Positions 10,501-18,700 are shown, numbered from the stretch's first letter. The stretch is DNA of 64,000 nucleotides from Symbiodinium microadriaticum (GCA_001939145.1 LSRX01000180.1:353006-417005), one strand, 5' to 3'. Notes: generated from the sequence alone by a model not told the origin. Numbers and translations: made by a program.

Positions 10501-12761
10501 AGCTACTCCCCATTCTGCTGAAATCCAGTATGGGACTACGCGAACCCCTGACCTTTCGGGGCGGTGACCTAGTTTGCTTGGCCAAGCGTGCCGGAGCTAC
10601 TCTTTGCTGCAAAGATTATCGCTCGATCTTGGTTTCAAGCATTCCGGGCAAGGTCCATCACCGGAAGCTGCGTTCTCAACTCACGAAAATTTTGGAAGGT
10701 GTTCGGCAGCCGCTGCAGTCAGGTGCCTTGCCAGGGGAAGGCATCGAGGTGATAGCTATAGCTGCCAAGACCTTTCAACTCCTCTGTGATGGGATCCGGC
10801 GGCCATGGGGGTTGGCCTTTTTTGATCTTCAATCGGCCTATTACCAGGTGATTCGCGAGGCGCTTGTGCCGGGATGTGAAGATGACACCGCTCTCCTTGC
10901 AGTTTTTGACAAGCTTCAGCTTCCGCCGAAAGCTCTAACGGAGCTTAAGCATCACCTTCAGCAGCTCGCCCTGCTCCCGACTCTCAATGCTCCAGAGCAT
11001 CTGACTGCGCTCATTAACGATCTCTTCAGAGGATCCTGGTTTCGTATATCAGGAAGTGCCCTGCTCACCGTTACTAAACGTGGCACTCGCCCAGGAGATC
11101 CAGCAGCGGATGTTTTGTTCAGCCTCTCCCTGAGTGCCCTTTTGAAAAGCGTTGCCAGTGACCTTTCTTCTGCCGACTTACTCCCTGATATCCCCAGGCC
11201 GGCACACAGGCACGACTGGGCAAGCCAGGGCCCGGAGGAAGACATTGGCAGCCCAGCCTGGGCGGATGACTTCCTGCAGCCACAGACGGGCCAGGATCCC
11301 TGCGATCTGCTTGCGAGAACACAGAGGAGTGTCCAGATCGTCACGGAAAAGGCCACCTCTATGGGAATGACTGTTTCATTTGGCAGGGAAAAGACTGCTG
11401 TCATGGTCCCCAACTGGATCGACCTTGACTCCAGTGAGGTTGTCAATCACACTGTTGACTCCCGGCCTTACATCCCGGTGCCGAACAACCTCACAGGTAC
11501 CACACATCAACTCCTGGTGGTACAATCGTACAAGCACCTAGGCGGCATCCTGGTGGCCACTTCATCCCCACTGCCTGATGTGTATCATCGTGCTGCCAGA
11601 GCCAACGCGGTGGTCAAGCCATTGCAGAAGAGGCTGTTTGGGGAGCCCACGATACAGCTGGCGGTGCGCAGGACTCTCCTGCGCTCCCTTGCCATGTCAA
11701 AGTTCGTACACACCTCTGCTTCGCTTTTTCTACATGCCGCCTGCCACAAGCGCGTGTGGGCTCAGCAATTTGTTGCGCTGTGGCGTTCCCTCTTCCGCCG
11801 CAGATCCAGGACCCACACAGAGCACTCCTACTCTGTTCTGCGAACAGCGTGCGCCCCTGCTCCGCCGCTTGCACTCGCCTTGACTCGAGCGACCTTCCTT
11901 TCCAAGCTTACCCGCTTGGGACCACAGCTGCTCGCTCGCTTGCTATATGACCATTGGGCGATGCACCCTGCCAACTCGTGGCTGTCTCAGCTGAAAGATG
12001 ATGTCTTTCAAGTCTGCCTGTACCTCCCACATCTGCGTGCATTATTTCCGGCTGGTCAGGAAATTCCTGCAGTGTTGGACTCCCTTTGCGAAGATCCATC
12101 ATGGTGGCCGGGTCAGGTTAAGAGGGCAGTCAAGGTTTTCGGAAAGGACTTGGAGGTTTGGCACGAACGCAGGTCGCGAGGTCAGGCCGTGGAGACGCCC
12201 CCTTCGGTCGTCGACAAGCCTTACCAATGTGGATTTTGCTCGGCCAGTTTCGTTCTTCGCAAGCACCTTTGTGTGCATCTCTCCCGCACACACGCCATTT
12301 TGGCGCCAGCGCGACACTTTGCTCCTCTACCATACTGCCTTGCGTGTCATCGCCATTTTGGCTTGGTGTCACGCGTGCAGCAGCACCTAAAGAACTCTGA
12401 CAAGTGTTTGCGTAGGCTGGTGCACCTGATAGATCCTCTCACGCCTTCGGAAATTAAGGAAGCCGAGGCTCCTGAAGTCCTTGCCCGCCGGAAGCAGAAG
12501 GCCGGCGCGTGGAAGGACTTTGCAGTGCCCACTGCAAGGCCCATTGTCTTCTGGCCCTTGGCCCCAGTTTGGGAAGAACGATGCCCGCCTGCTCAGGCAT
12601 CCGAGGAGCATGTGCTCATTTCTGAGCTCATACCTTCCTTTCGTCCCAAGCCCGACAATGTCGCCTGGATAGAGGATCACTTGTCAAAAAAGAGCCGTGA
12701 AGGTCCTCGACCCACGGCCTTTTCGTTTTGGGAGAGCCGACCCGTTTCACCACATGCATGA
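3279..12761 (+). CDS. LINE ORF2 polyprotein: repeat modules, RNase H, APE endonuclease, reverse transcriptase, zinc fingers
   Basis: ORF2 would carry out target-primed reverse transcription: the endonuclease nicks the target DNA, the RT copies the element RNA from the nick, and RNase H removes the template. Order along the frame: two copies of an unrecognised module with acidic linkers (about 4560-7180), RNase H (8040-8510), APE-type endonuclease (8760-9580), RT (10390-11570), thumb or linker, then two C2H2-like fingers (12219-12405). The stop is TGA at 12759-12761. The start is uncertain. The frame is open back to at least 1734, overlapping ORF1. 3279 is the first ATG after the ORF1 stop, and 4551 is another good candidate next to the conserved-looking part. 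From 3279 the product is 3160 residues, far longer than usual LINE ORF2 proteins (about 1000-1500). RNase H before the endonuclease is the reverse of the usual order. No frameshift or internal stop was seen. Confidence 0.85.
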   Translation: MSSHWAFEFDMLYTSDPSSWEVIVLSRGQTDVSVAQGHRPAFQSFPDHRPPFSSLDSVVAIRVLSYLGFATIAPLPSLWTAQPHWSCECCKVPMAHFICPQGCCDCQFCLGVSLANQFFTAWEFCVCGRSLTDVSVARGHRPVNQPLPCSSSHFLIHWFSHSGVMIRFSMPAIRLFCAGRSCSTLCHSWGLTNVSVALGHCPACGLHISDWESSQGGMLHTWPLLSVLLWLSHLVCGLYLHLHLLLALILIRLWCAPLRVRRGPLGRLVLLPSAGVPTQLALSLGCVGSPRSTWCWADNTVDARRKTRRGRKRPFPHGTSPLLNTGPFRLLASLLLLPSLPCCVWAAPKPFGEALEIVLAAARLAPEPLSVTGTPTATATFQADVSSIVQGELAESTAEARGQQAQVTPLLDAPHLAAPRPDAVMPNAPARRDVTITCFVLSPYYQSETVVLNLPYPFALSTLCTTVKDSLVALRPKFTHILHPTHPQIGRDFASFVLAPKWMSVTSMTIVIFDMRALNGPIYSAYAWDHISFGDCLREARRHQLPAWRVFIAGHSQALQQDAVCIVTLGSVVQFQPEEMPPVWYGTLSSRLDRPNNWGQTPDIPRDNPELPVLVLYHGQRLLYSARRHPNTRARAFIADLVERTPDSVIFATPPDLSLTDVDHLGVACRDVITVYPLSPSPDRQSVLIFLDARQTGNPVESMLIPSGRVDPAELVRFLQLQAPPTFRVAFWPRPNAGGMLRLTEGSTVIFGYSEVSPWDDSESVDSASSGDSDSSGPDDRDGQRFDPVSALFSHHDPSQDPDMNLSYDDGDSSRSRSPRHPESGTHHHTLKGDSLLFCGCKLNVHLSVAHACHGLLEHSADSVFRFPPEGTPVQHKLLEEPTPVNRSELEALDSLAYFAGQFGMPWRYWQAWRIQERLELMPPMPVIEAARTVLVNLAVAVTTPEYELERFSVEILLPCEIADLIGAVQAARRPGRARLFPILVPALPQPSPGWALFAAFPEWDPQACVIILDLRAHDGRLFSVQAPIFVDHDDALRLAGLPCNALVTVHTALDVDILLVGTAVRVFPGQCLRFLPPHASSPRANVLHRMLSDSRGWDLGPAFPLPVLGSCYCCVTDRGHHLFVPDPSQPWAYRQELADSCGVSIERIAVCPASPAVTDCTTFGHVCRTVLAVGTQLSASFFVLIDCRPIMQGWLLCRSTGLLDIAEVIEQLGTFAPMFWSLAICVDAGPPAIAGQVAAASGQVFTAVYVRGQDDAHVLDTAARGDDGHGADGSDDETGSDSPSDTSIADWTFPAPGWDSEPTGDANRPTGGPLGAGSRRSALCSARSANTHAAPTSQRPECRNVARNPCHLSCPVTLKIVLLQWVLSCAATAAPSDQITVSSVILPSSGLDKWSTVYAEDTHSTGPHCLTPVFDRHTASNSTAAAPVVWGRPLPTPARAGRLPACIDIGPTLLEQALATDSGRAFYLACTLLETLQDHFFPPSIQTHHLWSQDPEAIDVAVACPGGPRVSDERATVSLADSLPVSPFQKECLALQDIFRQLDPHGSDWLDCDLRPILHDKHVPLHWRTKFVNVRGWHEHDTPKSHAIHIYTDGSAASNADDLRPCSWAFTVWLDTTQGRMLLGQASATSAVPGSPYYLGEVEDTALVGEQLALAWSLAWVIEHASTFSLPVTFHYDAQGAGRGAFGQWAPPSRNVDPHPGFPCLSDLLVHLRQLASQFAALEHAYVAGHSGQIENELSDQLAKQSRRRPCEYWERVAPTWLSQLAQHKLLPWAWMLYSSAPDLPPLYAMESEARRMQSSDVRPQHAPAPGVVTTEHPECLAELCFTAISYNTLTMRDPKGPGQADADKAGLRIVGRKALLKDQFAALRPLFVGLQETRVPDSNLQPDADYIIFQSASTPQGSLGVALWISKTTPYGHAKGIAQFVLPKHCSVFGTSPRHLALDIDAPNLRLAVIVLHAPTLATATLQEVREFWRARAAEVEKRPSGTDFLLLCDANSRVGSVCTPHVGEHDKEDENEAGTAFRHFLEQIEGYLPSTFETHHVGTSATWVSPFDTYHRIDYIITPVAWSVFRLTSWVLDDFESLQKKDDHWPVALSCAFAKHAPRHWTTQVQRRVARPPRPQTQDQVMQASSVLCKYEPASWYVDVDQHYDQLAIFWAEAGAELEPAVEHRPLQPYLGPDTLKLVRIRKALRAYLRAERLERNRRLLMFGFAAFCLHQRGDTFHAHQLRVLQVWFRDLDHSEAEALYRLLHLGFYLRKIISVDRAKYLAGLADTVRNGDLRDPSSLYASVRKAFPAARSGKRSSYQPLPAIQQESGELAVSATDRIEVWRKHFAAQEAGELVTPEQYVRDFSRYCKPADTTVFDLEVLPTLAEVEGLILGLKRGRAPGPDSVTTETLQVQPALTARQLLPILLKSSMGLREPLTFRGGDLVCLAKRAGATLCCKDYRSILVSSIPGKVHHRKLRSQLTKILEGVRQPLQSGALPGEGIEVIAIAAKTFQLLCDGIRRPWGLAFFDLQSAYYQVIREALVPGCEDDTALLAVFDKLQLPPKALTELKHHLQQLALLPTLNAPEHLTALINDLFRGSWFRISGSALLTVTKRGTRPGDPAADVLFSLSLSALLKSVASDLSSADLLPDIPRPAHRHDWASQGPEEDIGSPAWADDFLQPQTGQDPCDLLARTQRSVQIVTEKATSMGMTVSFGREKTAVMVPNWIDLDSSEVVNHTVDSRPYIPVPNNLTGTTHQLLVVQSYKHLGGILVATSSPLPDVYHRAARANAVVKPLQKRLFGEPTIQLAVRRTLLRSLAMSKFVHTSASLFLHAACHKRVWAQQFVALWRSLFRRRSRTHTEHSYSVLRTACAPAPPLALALTRATFLSKLTRLGPQLLARLLYDHWAMHPANSWLSQLKDDVFQVCLYLPHLRALFPAGQEIPAVLDSLCEDPSWWPGQVKRAVKVFGKDLEVWHERRSRGQAVETPPSVVDKPYQCGFCSASFVLRKHLCVHLSRTHAILAPARHFAPLPYCLACHRHFGLVSRVQQHLKNSDKCLRRLVHLIDPLTPSEIKEAEAPEVLARRKQKAGAWKDFAVPTARPIVFWPLAPVWEERCPPAQASEEHVLISELIPSFRPKPDNVAWIEDHLSKKSREGPRPTAFSFWESRPVSPHA
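3355..3884 (+). repeat. three dispersed copies of a 45-bp repeat between ORF1 and ORF2
   Basis: Copies lie at about 3355-3401, 3661-3705 and 3841-3884. All share the core ATGTATCGGTGGCTC preceded by GGCC/AGCC-(T/A)AACA(G/A). The ATGs sit at 3370, 3676 and 3856, so spacings are 306 and 180 bp, both multiples of three. In the ORF2 frame each copy encodes a variant of T(D/N)VSVAxGHxP. In another frame copies 2 and 3 read stop-codon-ATG (TAACAGATG, TAACAAATG). Their role is unknown. Confidence 0.8.
4560..5760 (+). other. ORF2 N-terminal module, copy A
   Basis: A beta-rich stretch of about 330 residues containing two subunits built around a hydrophobic-Asp-x-Arg motif: IFDMRALNG (Asp codon at 4818) and FLDARQTG (Asp codon at 5352). 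Each subunit is followed by a G-x-x-V-x-F segment. The module ends in a Ser/Asp-rich acidic linker (about 5547-5740) and a short Cys/His-containing segment. No known family was recognised. Confidence 0.6.
6060..7180 (+). other. ORF2 N-terminal module, copy B
   Basis: Diverged second copy of the module at 4560-5760, with the same order: ILDLRAHDG (Asp codon at 6318), LIDCRPIMQG (Asp codon at 6837), then an acidic Asp/Ser/Gly linker (about 7062-7140). A hydrophobic signal-like segment ending in TAAP follows at about 7350-7407. Motif spacing within the copies is 178 and 173 codons, which supports a true duplication. Confidence 0.6.
8040..8510 (+). other. RNase H domain of ORF2
   Basis: All four expected acidic active-site residues are visible: Asp in IYTDGSAA (codon 8058), Glu in LVGEQLALAW (8229), Asp in FHYDAQGA (8310) and Asp in NELSDQLAK (8499). 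The last follows the typical VAGHSG loop with its conserved His. Expected role is degrading the RNA strand of the RNA-DNA hybrid. The domain looks catalytically intact. Confidence 0.8.
8760..9580 (+). other. APE-type endonuclease domain of ORF2
   Basis: Exonuclease-endonuclease-phosphatase motifs occur in order: SYNTL (Asn codon 8775), LQETR (Glu 8910), VLHAPT, LLCDANSRVG (Asp 9264, Asn 9270), RIDYII (Asp 9459) and DDHWPV (His 9549). These match the metal and catalytic residues of the APE family, with CDAN replacing the usual GDFN and DDH replacing SDH. Expected role is nicking the target DNA to prime reverse transcription. Confidence 0.8.
10390..11570 (+). other. reverse transcriptase domain of ORF2
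   Basis: Motifs run in order: GRAPGPDS (about 10431), KDYRSILVSS (about 10608), palm motif A FFDLQSAYYQ (Asp codon 10824), motif B GTRPGDPAADVLF (from 11082), motif C AWADD (Asp codons 11265 and 11268), motif D GMTVSFGREKT, and motif E YKHLGG. The catalytic aspartates are all present. Motif C has Trp where most LINEs have Tyr or Phe, and motif B has Pro where Gln is usual. Confidence 0.9.
12219..12405 (+). other. two C2H2-like zinc fingers at the ORF2 C-terminus
   Basis: The first finger is YQCGFC...HLCVHLSRTH (Cys codons 12228 and 12237). The second contains CLACHRHF followed by QQHLKNSDKC, which ends C2HC-like. C-terminal zinc-binding segments are common in LINE ORF2 proteins and are thought to bind nucleic acid. 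Confidence 0.8.
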
Positions 12762-12824
12762 TTTTTGAGTTGCGCCGTCTCAATTGAGGCAGCACGGACC
12801 AACTACACAGAACAGAACAGAACA
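12762..12824 (+). other. LINE 3' untranslated region with AACAG tail
   Basis: Only about 60 bp follow the ORF2 stop. The end is a short run of AACAG units (about 12806-12825) directly abutting the right target-site repeat. A simple-repeat tail instead of poly-A is known in some LINE clades. Confidence 0.6.
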
Positions 12825-12836
12825 GATGTTGTAATA
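12825..12836. repeat. right target-site duplication of the LINE
   Basis: Second copy of GATGTTGTAATA (first at 1532-1543). The leading G could equally be the last base of the AACAG tail. Confidence 0.65.
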
Positions 12837-15800
12837 CAAGATCATGTAACATAAACTAGTGTCATAGGATGGTACATTGCAACCGAAGTGCTGTATAACA
12901 TTGTATCTGCTTCGGTCTGGTTTGGGGCTCTTGGGCCTGTAGCTTCAGGTATGAGGCTGAGACTACTTACAGTTGCCGTCAGCTGTTCTTCAGGGTAACT
13001 CCGGAGAGAGCCCTAAACCCTGAATGCCTGCCGAGGTCAAAGGAAAGGGCAATGGCCATTTCAAAACGCCGGTGAAACACAAAGAGACGAATCCAGTGTG
13101 GATGGCTCAGTCCGGCTGTTGGAATGCTGGCTGCGCTAGTGATTCTGAGTCTCTCTAGCTTTCACTTCGCCCGAAAGTAGAGCCAGCGAGCTCTTCGCAG
13201 TCAGCCCTAAGGCTCTAAGGGACAGGGCTCGTTTGGTGCTTCAAGAGTTGCGGTCTTGTCTCAAAACAACGGAGTTGCGGTTTTGCACGGTGGATCTACT
13301 CCCGATGCCTTCACAAGTGCAAGCGAACACTCATACTGAGATCCTAGGCCCTTGAATGCCGGTCGGGTCTTGGAAAACACGAGCCAGGTCAGTGTCCGAA
13401 ACTGCCAACCACCCTTAACCCAATCCGGGCAGCCTGTGTTTTGCAAGTCAGATGTTCAAACATGACTACGATCAGGACTGTCGGCAGTTGTAACCTCTAC
13501 CGAGAGCCGTGCCTGAGTTTGATTTGAATCCGAGCACTTTGTACCCAAGGTGGATGCACAAAGATGTCATTGAGGATTTTTACCACGGCGATGCCCTGGT
13601 ATTCACGGTGACTCAGCTGGTTCGGTTTAGTCGGTTGAGTTGAACTGGATACGGAAGTACGGAAAGGCTTCAAGCATGCTTGAGTGGATAAGCACAGATT
13701 GCACGATGGCAATGACCGTAGCAATCGCTCCAAATCACAAGCCTCAGTCGGAACAAGATCCTTCAGCCTTGCAGTTGGTGTTTTCTGGGCGCAGGCACCA
13801 TCAAATCGGGCTTCGGGGCTGCGATGGGAGGGGCTGTTGGATGCGCAGTGTTATTCGGCAAAGAGCTCAAGACCTAGGGCTCACGACCAGCTCTTGCGGC
13901 AGATTCAGCGCTCCAGGCTTTAGGATTCAGGGCGCGTGCTAGCAGCATAGCATTCCGGGGTTCAAGACGTAAGGTTTCAGCAAGAGCCCGGAAGCTCCGA
14001 ACCAGATTTGGGTTTAGGGTTTAGCGTTCGTCGATTTTTGGCCAGGTGCTACGGTCGTTGATTTGGGCATGCGCTGACTCTCACAGCCACCTCCCCATGT
14101 CTCTTTGAACTCTGCCTGTGTCTTCCGCCCTTGGCAAGTACACTTTTATGCCTGAACTCCATCCTGCAATGCTCGGTGCTTTGCTGGCAGGGCTTGGGAT
14201 TCCAACCTTGGTCGCTTTGTGATCGTCTTTGCACAGATGTTTTTTTGCCACCAAGGTTAAACCTTCAACTTCTCTACCCTGATTTGAACTTTAACATGGT
14301 TGGCTGGCAAAGGAAAGGATAAGGATTTGTTGCCAGCGAATGGGGCAGATCAATTTTTTTGGCTGAAGTCAGCGGCACAGGCAGGCGGATTGCGGTCGAG
14401 CTGGGTAGGCAAAATTCTCAGTTTTGCTGACTCACTCACTCGCCGGAAATGGACAATTTGTTTTTGCCCGCCCTAAACCCAAAACCCTAAACCCGGAACC
14501 CTCGGCAGGCAAATGGTCGGTTTTTCTGAGCCAACTCGCCGGCAAAGGCAACTTTAGGGTTGAGGCTTTGGGGTTCAGGAAGACTGCTTCAGGCTTGAGG
14601 GTTCAGGCTTTTGGGTTCAACAACAGGGTTGCTCTATGAAGGTAAATAGCTTCCATAACTGCATACCTTCGACAGAACAAAAGTTTTCCTTTTTGCACTG
14701 CTGCTATGAGATTCGAAGGGTGGGTGGTTGGATATCCGACACCGGAGTTGCGAGCTTGAACAGGGAATGCTCGAACTGGAGGTGCTGAGCCCTAAACCCT
14801 AAATGCCTAAGCCCACCAAGATCAAAGACTCTGACAAGCTTAAGCACGACGACACCCTGGGGAGCATCCAGCTCCAGCTACTTTCAGGCAGTCAGTTTCC
14901 TTTCAAGAGGTCCATGAAGGGCGGCTAAAACGAGCATATTAAGGGTTTAGTATCGGGGAAAGATTTCCCAAAGGATTTGAGAACCATGATCCGAGTCTGT
15001 AGTTCACTTGCATCGGCAGCTTTCAGCGTCCTCTCCTGGAACCCGGAAAACTGTGCTGCGAGCTTTGTTTCATGTTTGGATTTGGGCAAAGGCGTCCAAA
15101 TCATGAAAAGCAACGTCTAAAGAGTCTTTTAATAGTGTTGCATCTGCCAGCATCTGCCGCACAGGCTTCACAGAGAGTCAGACTTAGTCCTGGCCTTGCA
15201 CCCGCAGCTGAGCCAAGGACTGCGCAGGTGATCCCTCACGGTTATGAAGGTGATCTGAGGCTACGCAACACAGGCCATCTGCGTGAAAGAGGTGGTCACC
15301 TTCATACAGTTCTGCCATGTGTCGGATCGCTTGCCGCTTGCCCGACTGTTGCGAAAGCAGCAAATATGATGCGGGCAGGTCACAAAGATCCGGAGAAGAC
15401 TCCGGCTTTTGCCATTTGGCAAGCAATCAGTGCTCCTGAAAGTTGTGACCAGCACGAAGTTGGTGCGTACCCTTGCAGCTATAGTAGTCCAGGCCGATTC
15501 CCCCTGTCAAGTGCATATATACATATATATATATATATATAGTGCTCAATGGTTGCAATCGGCCAGCACACGGGTCAGTATCCCAAACGACGTGGCCTGT
15601 GCGAGCTGAAGGTGTTCAGGGTCATTTATGATTTCGCAGGAAGCAAGTCAGTTTTATGACTTTGATGGTTCCTGCGAATAGGTGATCCCAGCGTTAACTG
15701 CTGACCATATCAAGATAGATGTTGGCCATGCTTCGGCCCCTAGCGGCGTGGGCCATTCTGAGATTGTAGAAGTGAAGATGCCAATTGCCCGAGGTGTCGT

Positions 15801-16573
15801 TGAGCATCAAAGTGTTGGACCGTGCCTTGCCTGCAGCCGGAAGGCTCAACATAGCTACCCCATTCCTTTGGGAATGGTTGGTCCATGTACAAGTCCTGAC
15901 TTCCCCAAGTCTGCGTGCGATGCGCATATCTTAAATGTTCTGCCAAGGGTTTCGTATTGTTTATGTGCAGTCATCAACCGGTGTGCAGGCAGTGAAAAAT
16001 GCGAGTTTTACAAAAATAGGAGACCATTCTTAAGACTTCCCTAAACCCTAAGTCTAAAATCGTAACCCCTACACTCTTTACCGTCGCTAAACCTTCCGAA
16101 GCCCCACATGCTGGTACGGGGGGGGGGGGGTCGGAATAGTTCGTAACGCCGTTCCCTCATATTTCCTGCAACTGTAGGATTATACTGACTAGTACACTTA
16201 GCTATACTACAAAGTAATACCCAAAAACCCAGAACATCGCTCTAGGTCTGAAGCCCCCTATGTCACAGAAGTTTGGCCCTGTTCTCTGCCAGGAAGGCCC
16301 GTGACTCAGAAGTGAAAGCTTCGATGACAGGCCAGGGCTTGTGGAGGAGAGCTTGGTGGTTTGGGGTGTAGGGGTTATGTGATTTTCCCTTCTTACTTCC
16401 CGAATCTTTAAGGATCTTGGAGCTGTGGCCACGTGCTCATTGCATCCTGAAGCTTGGGATCCGTTGATCAGCTGTTGCAGTCTAGGGCAGCACCTGGCAC
16501 ACTCTGCGCCGTGGTTCCTGGCATATGCGTAGCCCAGGTGTAGAAGGGTTTTTTTCAGTGGCTTAGGGGCTTT
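12837..16573. other. gene-free, low-copy-looking DNA with telomere-like words
   Basis: No exon could be supported. The stretch contains degenerate TTTAGGG/CCCTAAA words (for example near 14010, 14470-14500 and 14795), a (TA)n run at 15514-15541 and a run of 13 G at about 16118-16130. Open frames near 15072-15542 lack recognisable protein features. Confidence 0.5.
15514..15541. repeat. (TA)n microsatellite
   Basis: Alternating TA with one C interruption. Confidence 0.9.
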
Positions 16574-16672
16574 ACCCATAGGCCCCCAAGTAGTTCCTTT
16601 TTATGGTTTATATTTAGTATTTAGAATCCTATAAGGTAATCCCAAAAAGGAACTACTTAGGGGCCTATGGGT
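16574..16672. mobile_element. MITE family 1, copy 1 (palindromic)
   Basis: A 99-bp near-perfect inverted repeat whose ends read CCCATAGGCCCC(C/T)AAGTAG and its complement. It is the reverse complement of the copies at 34113 and 34318, apart from a 7-bp internal insertion. Copy 3 is flanked by TA on both sides and copy 1 by TA and a mutated TG, which suggests TA target duplication as in Tc1/mariner-type MITEs. No coding capacity. Confidence 0.75.
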
Positions 16673-16755
16673 GGAGCTGTAGGGTTTCGGGATTCGGACT
16701 TGGGGTTGCGAGTCCGCTGAGCCTGTCACCTCTTGAGGTCGCCAGCTTGTATAAC

Positions 16756-16860
16756 ATAGGGGCCTTAAGAAATAGAATAGGGTTTTGGGGAATCTTGATT
16801 ATAATTATAGTATAATATACCCCAAATCATAAATCCTATTCTAATTAGTAAGGCCCCTAT
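16756..16860. mobile_element. palindromic MITE-like element, family 2
   Basis: A 105-bp hairpin with termini ATAGGGGCCTTA and complement. The arms continue for about 35 bp through AGAATAGG...TTGGGG with few mismatches, with an AT-rich loop. Isolated ATAGGGGCCTTA-like words occur near 21027, 34845 and 36974, so it is probably a family. Confidence 0.65.
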
Positions 16861-16872
16861 ATCAACGGGGGC

Positions 16873-18239
16873 GAGTGGGCGTCTCCTTATCCTATCTGCT
16901 AGCAGACTTGGCCAGCTTTGCATGTGGAAGAAATTTCCAAGCCCTGCCAAAGGATTGCAAACCCTCCCGGACCCTCCCTCAAAACCGCCATTCTTTGTTG
17001 AGGCTACGCCGAACCTGAGTTGTGGGAAGGCTCACTCCCGGCGGAGTCCTTCGTTATGATGGGCCCAAAGTAGAGTTTCACCACGGAGGGCCTGGAAATT
17101 ACCAAGGTTTTCCAATCATTCTAAATCTCTGTGGGCCGCTGTCAATGCAGTCTATGAGGCAGCGGTGGGGTTTCCAGGGTACAGACATTTAGGATCCTAC
17201 TGTTCGGGGCCCCTTGCTGCCTTTGCTCTCGCACAACCCTGCCGCCGTTGCTGTATGATGGCCGAAACCCCGATGCTAGCCAGATTGATGGTGGCTCACG
17301 TAGGTGCGTGTGCTGGTGCCAATCCGAGAGCCGGCATTACGGACTCGAGGGCTCGTTTTGGTTTGAAACATGTCTTTGTATAGCTTTTCTGTGTAAACTT
17401 TTCTTGAGGCACCAAGAAATTACCCAAACACACATTGCAGCTTGTGCCGCTCGGAGTACTACTCGAGGTCGCATGCTGGTCTCTTCCGGTGAACCGCCAC
17501 ACAACGCAACGCGACGGTTAACTCCCAGGAATTTCTGGAGAGGAGGTGATAGTTCGCGCGAACCGCCGCACCTCAGAGAGGTGATTTCAGGACACAGCAC
17601 TCTCCGGTGAGGCTATACCGTATACTCCTATCATGCTTGTTCTTTCGGAGTATTTTGCATCCTGCAGCTTCCCCGTGCCGAACCCCAGAGTCTTGAGGAT
17701 GTCAAGCCCTCAACACCCTCAACCTCAAGCCCTTCAGCGCGAAAGTCCAGAGTTTCCACCCAATCTGTTAGGAGGCGGTGTCTGTAGAAGGCCTCACGAC
17801 GTTTTACGGCAGTGTTTGTTCAGGGTCGACAGATTGGGTCTCAGGGCTTGGAGCGTGAGGTTGAGAAGTTACAACGGACGCGCCGGGGCTTCGGTGCTTC
17901 TAGTATTCTAATAATATACTCTATAATATACTCTATAATATAAACTATAATATAATATAATATAATATAATAGCAGGCCTTAGGGCATTGAACTTCACTG
18001 AAGGTTCCCCTAAGTCCCCGACACCGAGCACCACTAACTCCCGACATCTCGATCTTGTTGTAGCCCAACGCCACCCGATTAAACCGGAGCACTAGACATT
18101 TCTACGGAGCAGAGCTTCCGTTGCAAACGGGTCTTCCGCACTGCGGTCTTCTCGCCACTGCGCACAAGGGACTCGAAAAGCCAGCGAGACGTCGGTTATG
18201 GCCCTCATGTTTTACCTCGGTTCGATGCTGGTCATGCAT
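16873..18239. other. no gene recognised
   Basis: Mixed-composition DNA without supportable exons. An AT-rich tract of TATAA/TATAC units lies at 17905-17972. Confidence 0.5.
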
Positions 18240-18623
18240 AGATACAGCACGCACAGATATGTATACAGGTATAAAATACATACGTATACATTTACACACG
18301 TATACATAATTCATATGTACACATGTATACATGCGTACACATGTTTATGCAGGCATGTAGGATTCACATTATGTATTCGTGATTGTATATAGACAAATGT
18401 ACGCATGTGTGTTACAGTTAGTAGTGCATTCACACGTGTTGGCGTTCATGCTTATGTATGTTTAAGCATATGCCTATATGTATGTGTATGCACGTGCATG
18501 CGTAAGTGTGTGCATTTGTGTTGCACATAGAGGCATAAGAGGATACAAACAACTTAGACAAGGAAATGCATACGCATGCATGCATGTTTCTCTCAGTTTC
18601 TCTTTCTCCCTCTCACACTCGCG

Positions 18624-18654
<31 letters not shown>

Positions 18655-18700
18655 TCTCTCTCCCCATACATATATACGAACATGCTTGCGTCCTGCTCCA
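18240..18700. repeat. low-complexity ATAC/CATG region with a (CT)n tract
   Basis: Degenerate ACAT/TATG tetranucleotides are followed by a nearly pure CT run at 18624-18662. Open frames here on both strands are translations of simple sequence. Confidence 0.85.

Larger units (their letters stand above)
1544..12824 (+). mobile_element. full-length non-LTR (LINE) retrotransposon, about 11.3 kb
   Basis: The element is bounded by a 12-bp direct repeat. It contains a 5' leader of about 245 bp, ORF1 (1789-2913), an unusual inter-ORF region, ORF2 (to 12761), and a short 3' untranslated region ending in AACAG units rather than poly-A. There are no long terminal repeats. ORF2 carries both an APE-type endonuclease and a reverse transcriptase, which places it among APE-class LINEs. 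The very long open frame has no internal stop and all catalytic motifs are present, so the copy looks young or under selection. An element of over 11 kb is much longer than typical LINEs (4-7 kb), and the extra length lies in the N-terminal part of ORF2. The family name cannot be assigned from the sequence alone. Confidence 0.85.

Noticed and set aside
12348..12366. CCATTTTGGCT, resembling the core of the dinoflagellate spliced leader
   Set aside because: It lies inside the ORF2 zinc-finger coding sequence (CHRHFGL), and the rest of the leader and the GT donor do not match.
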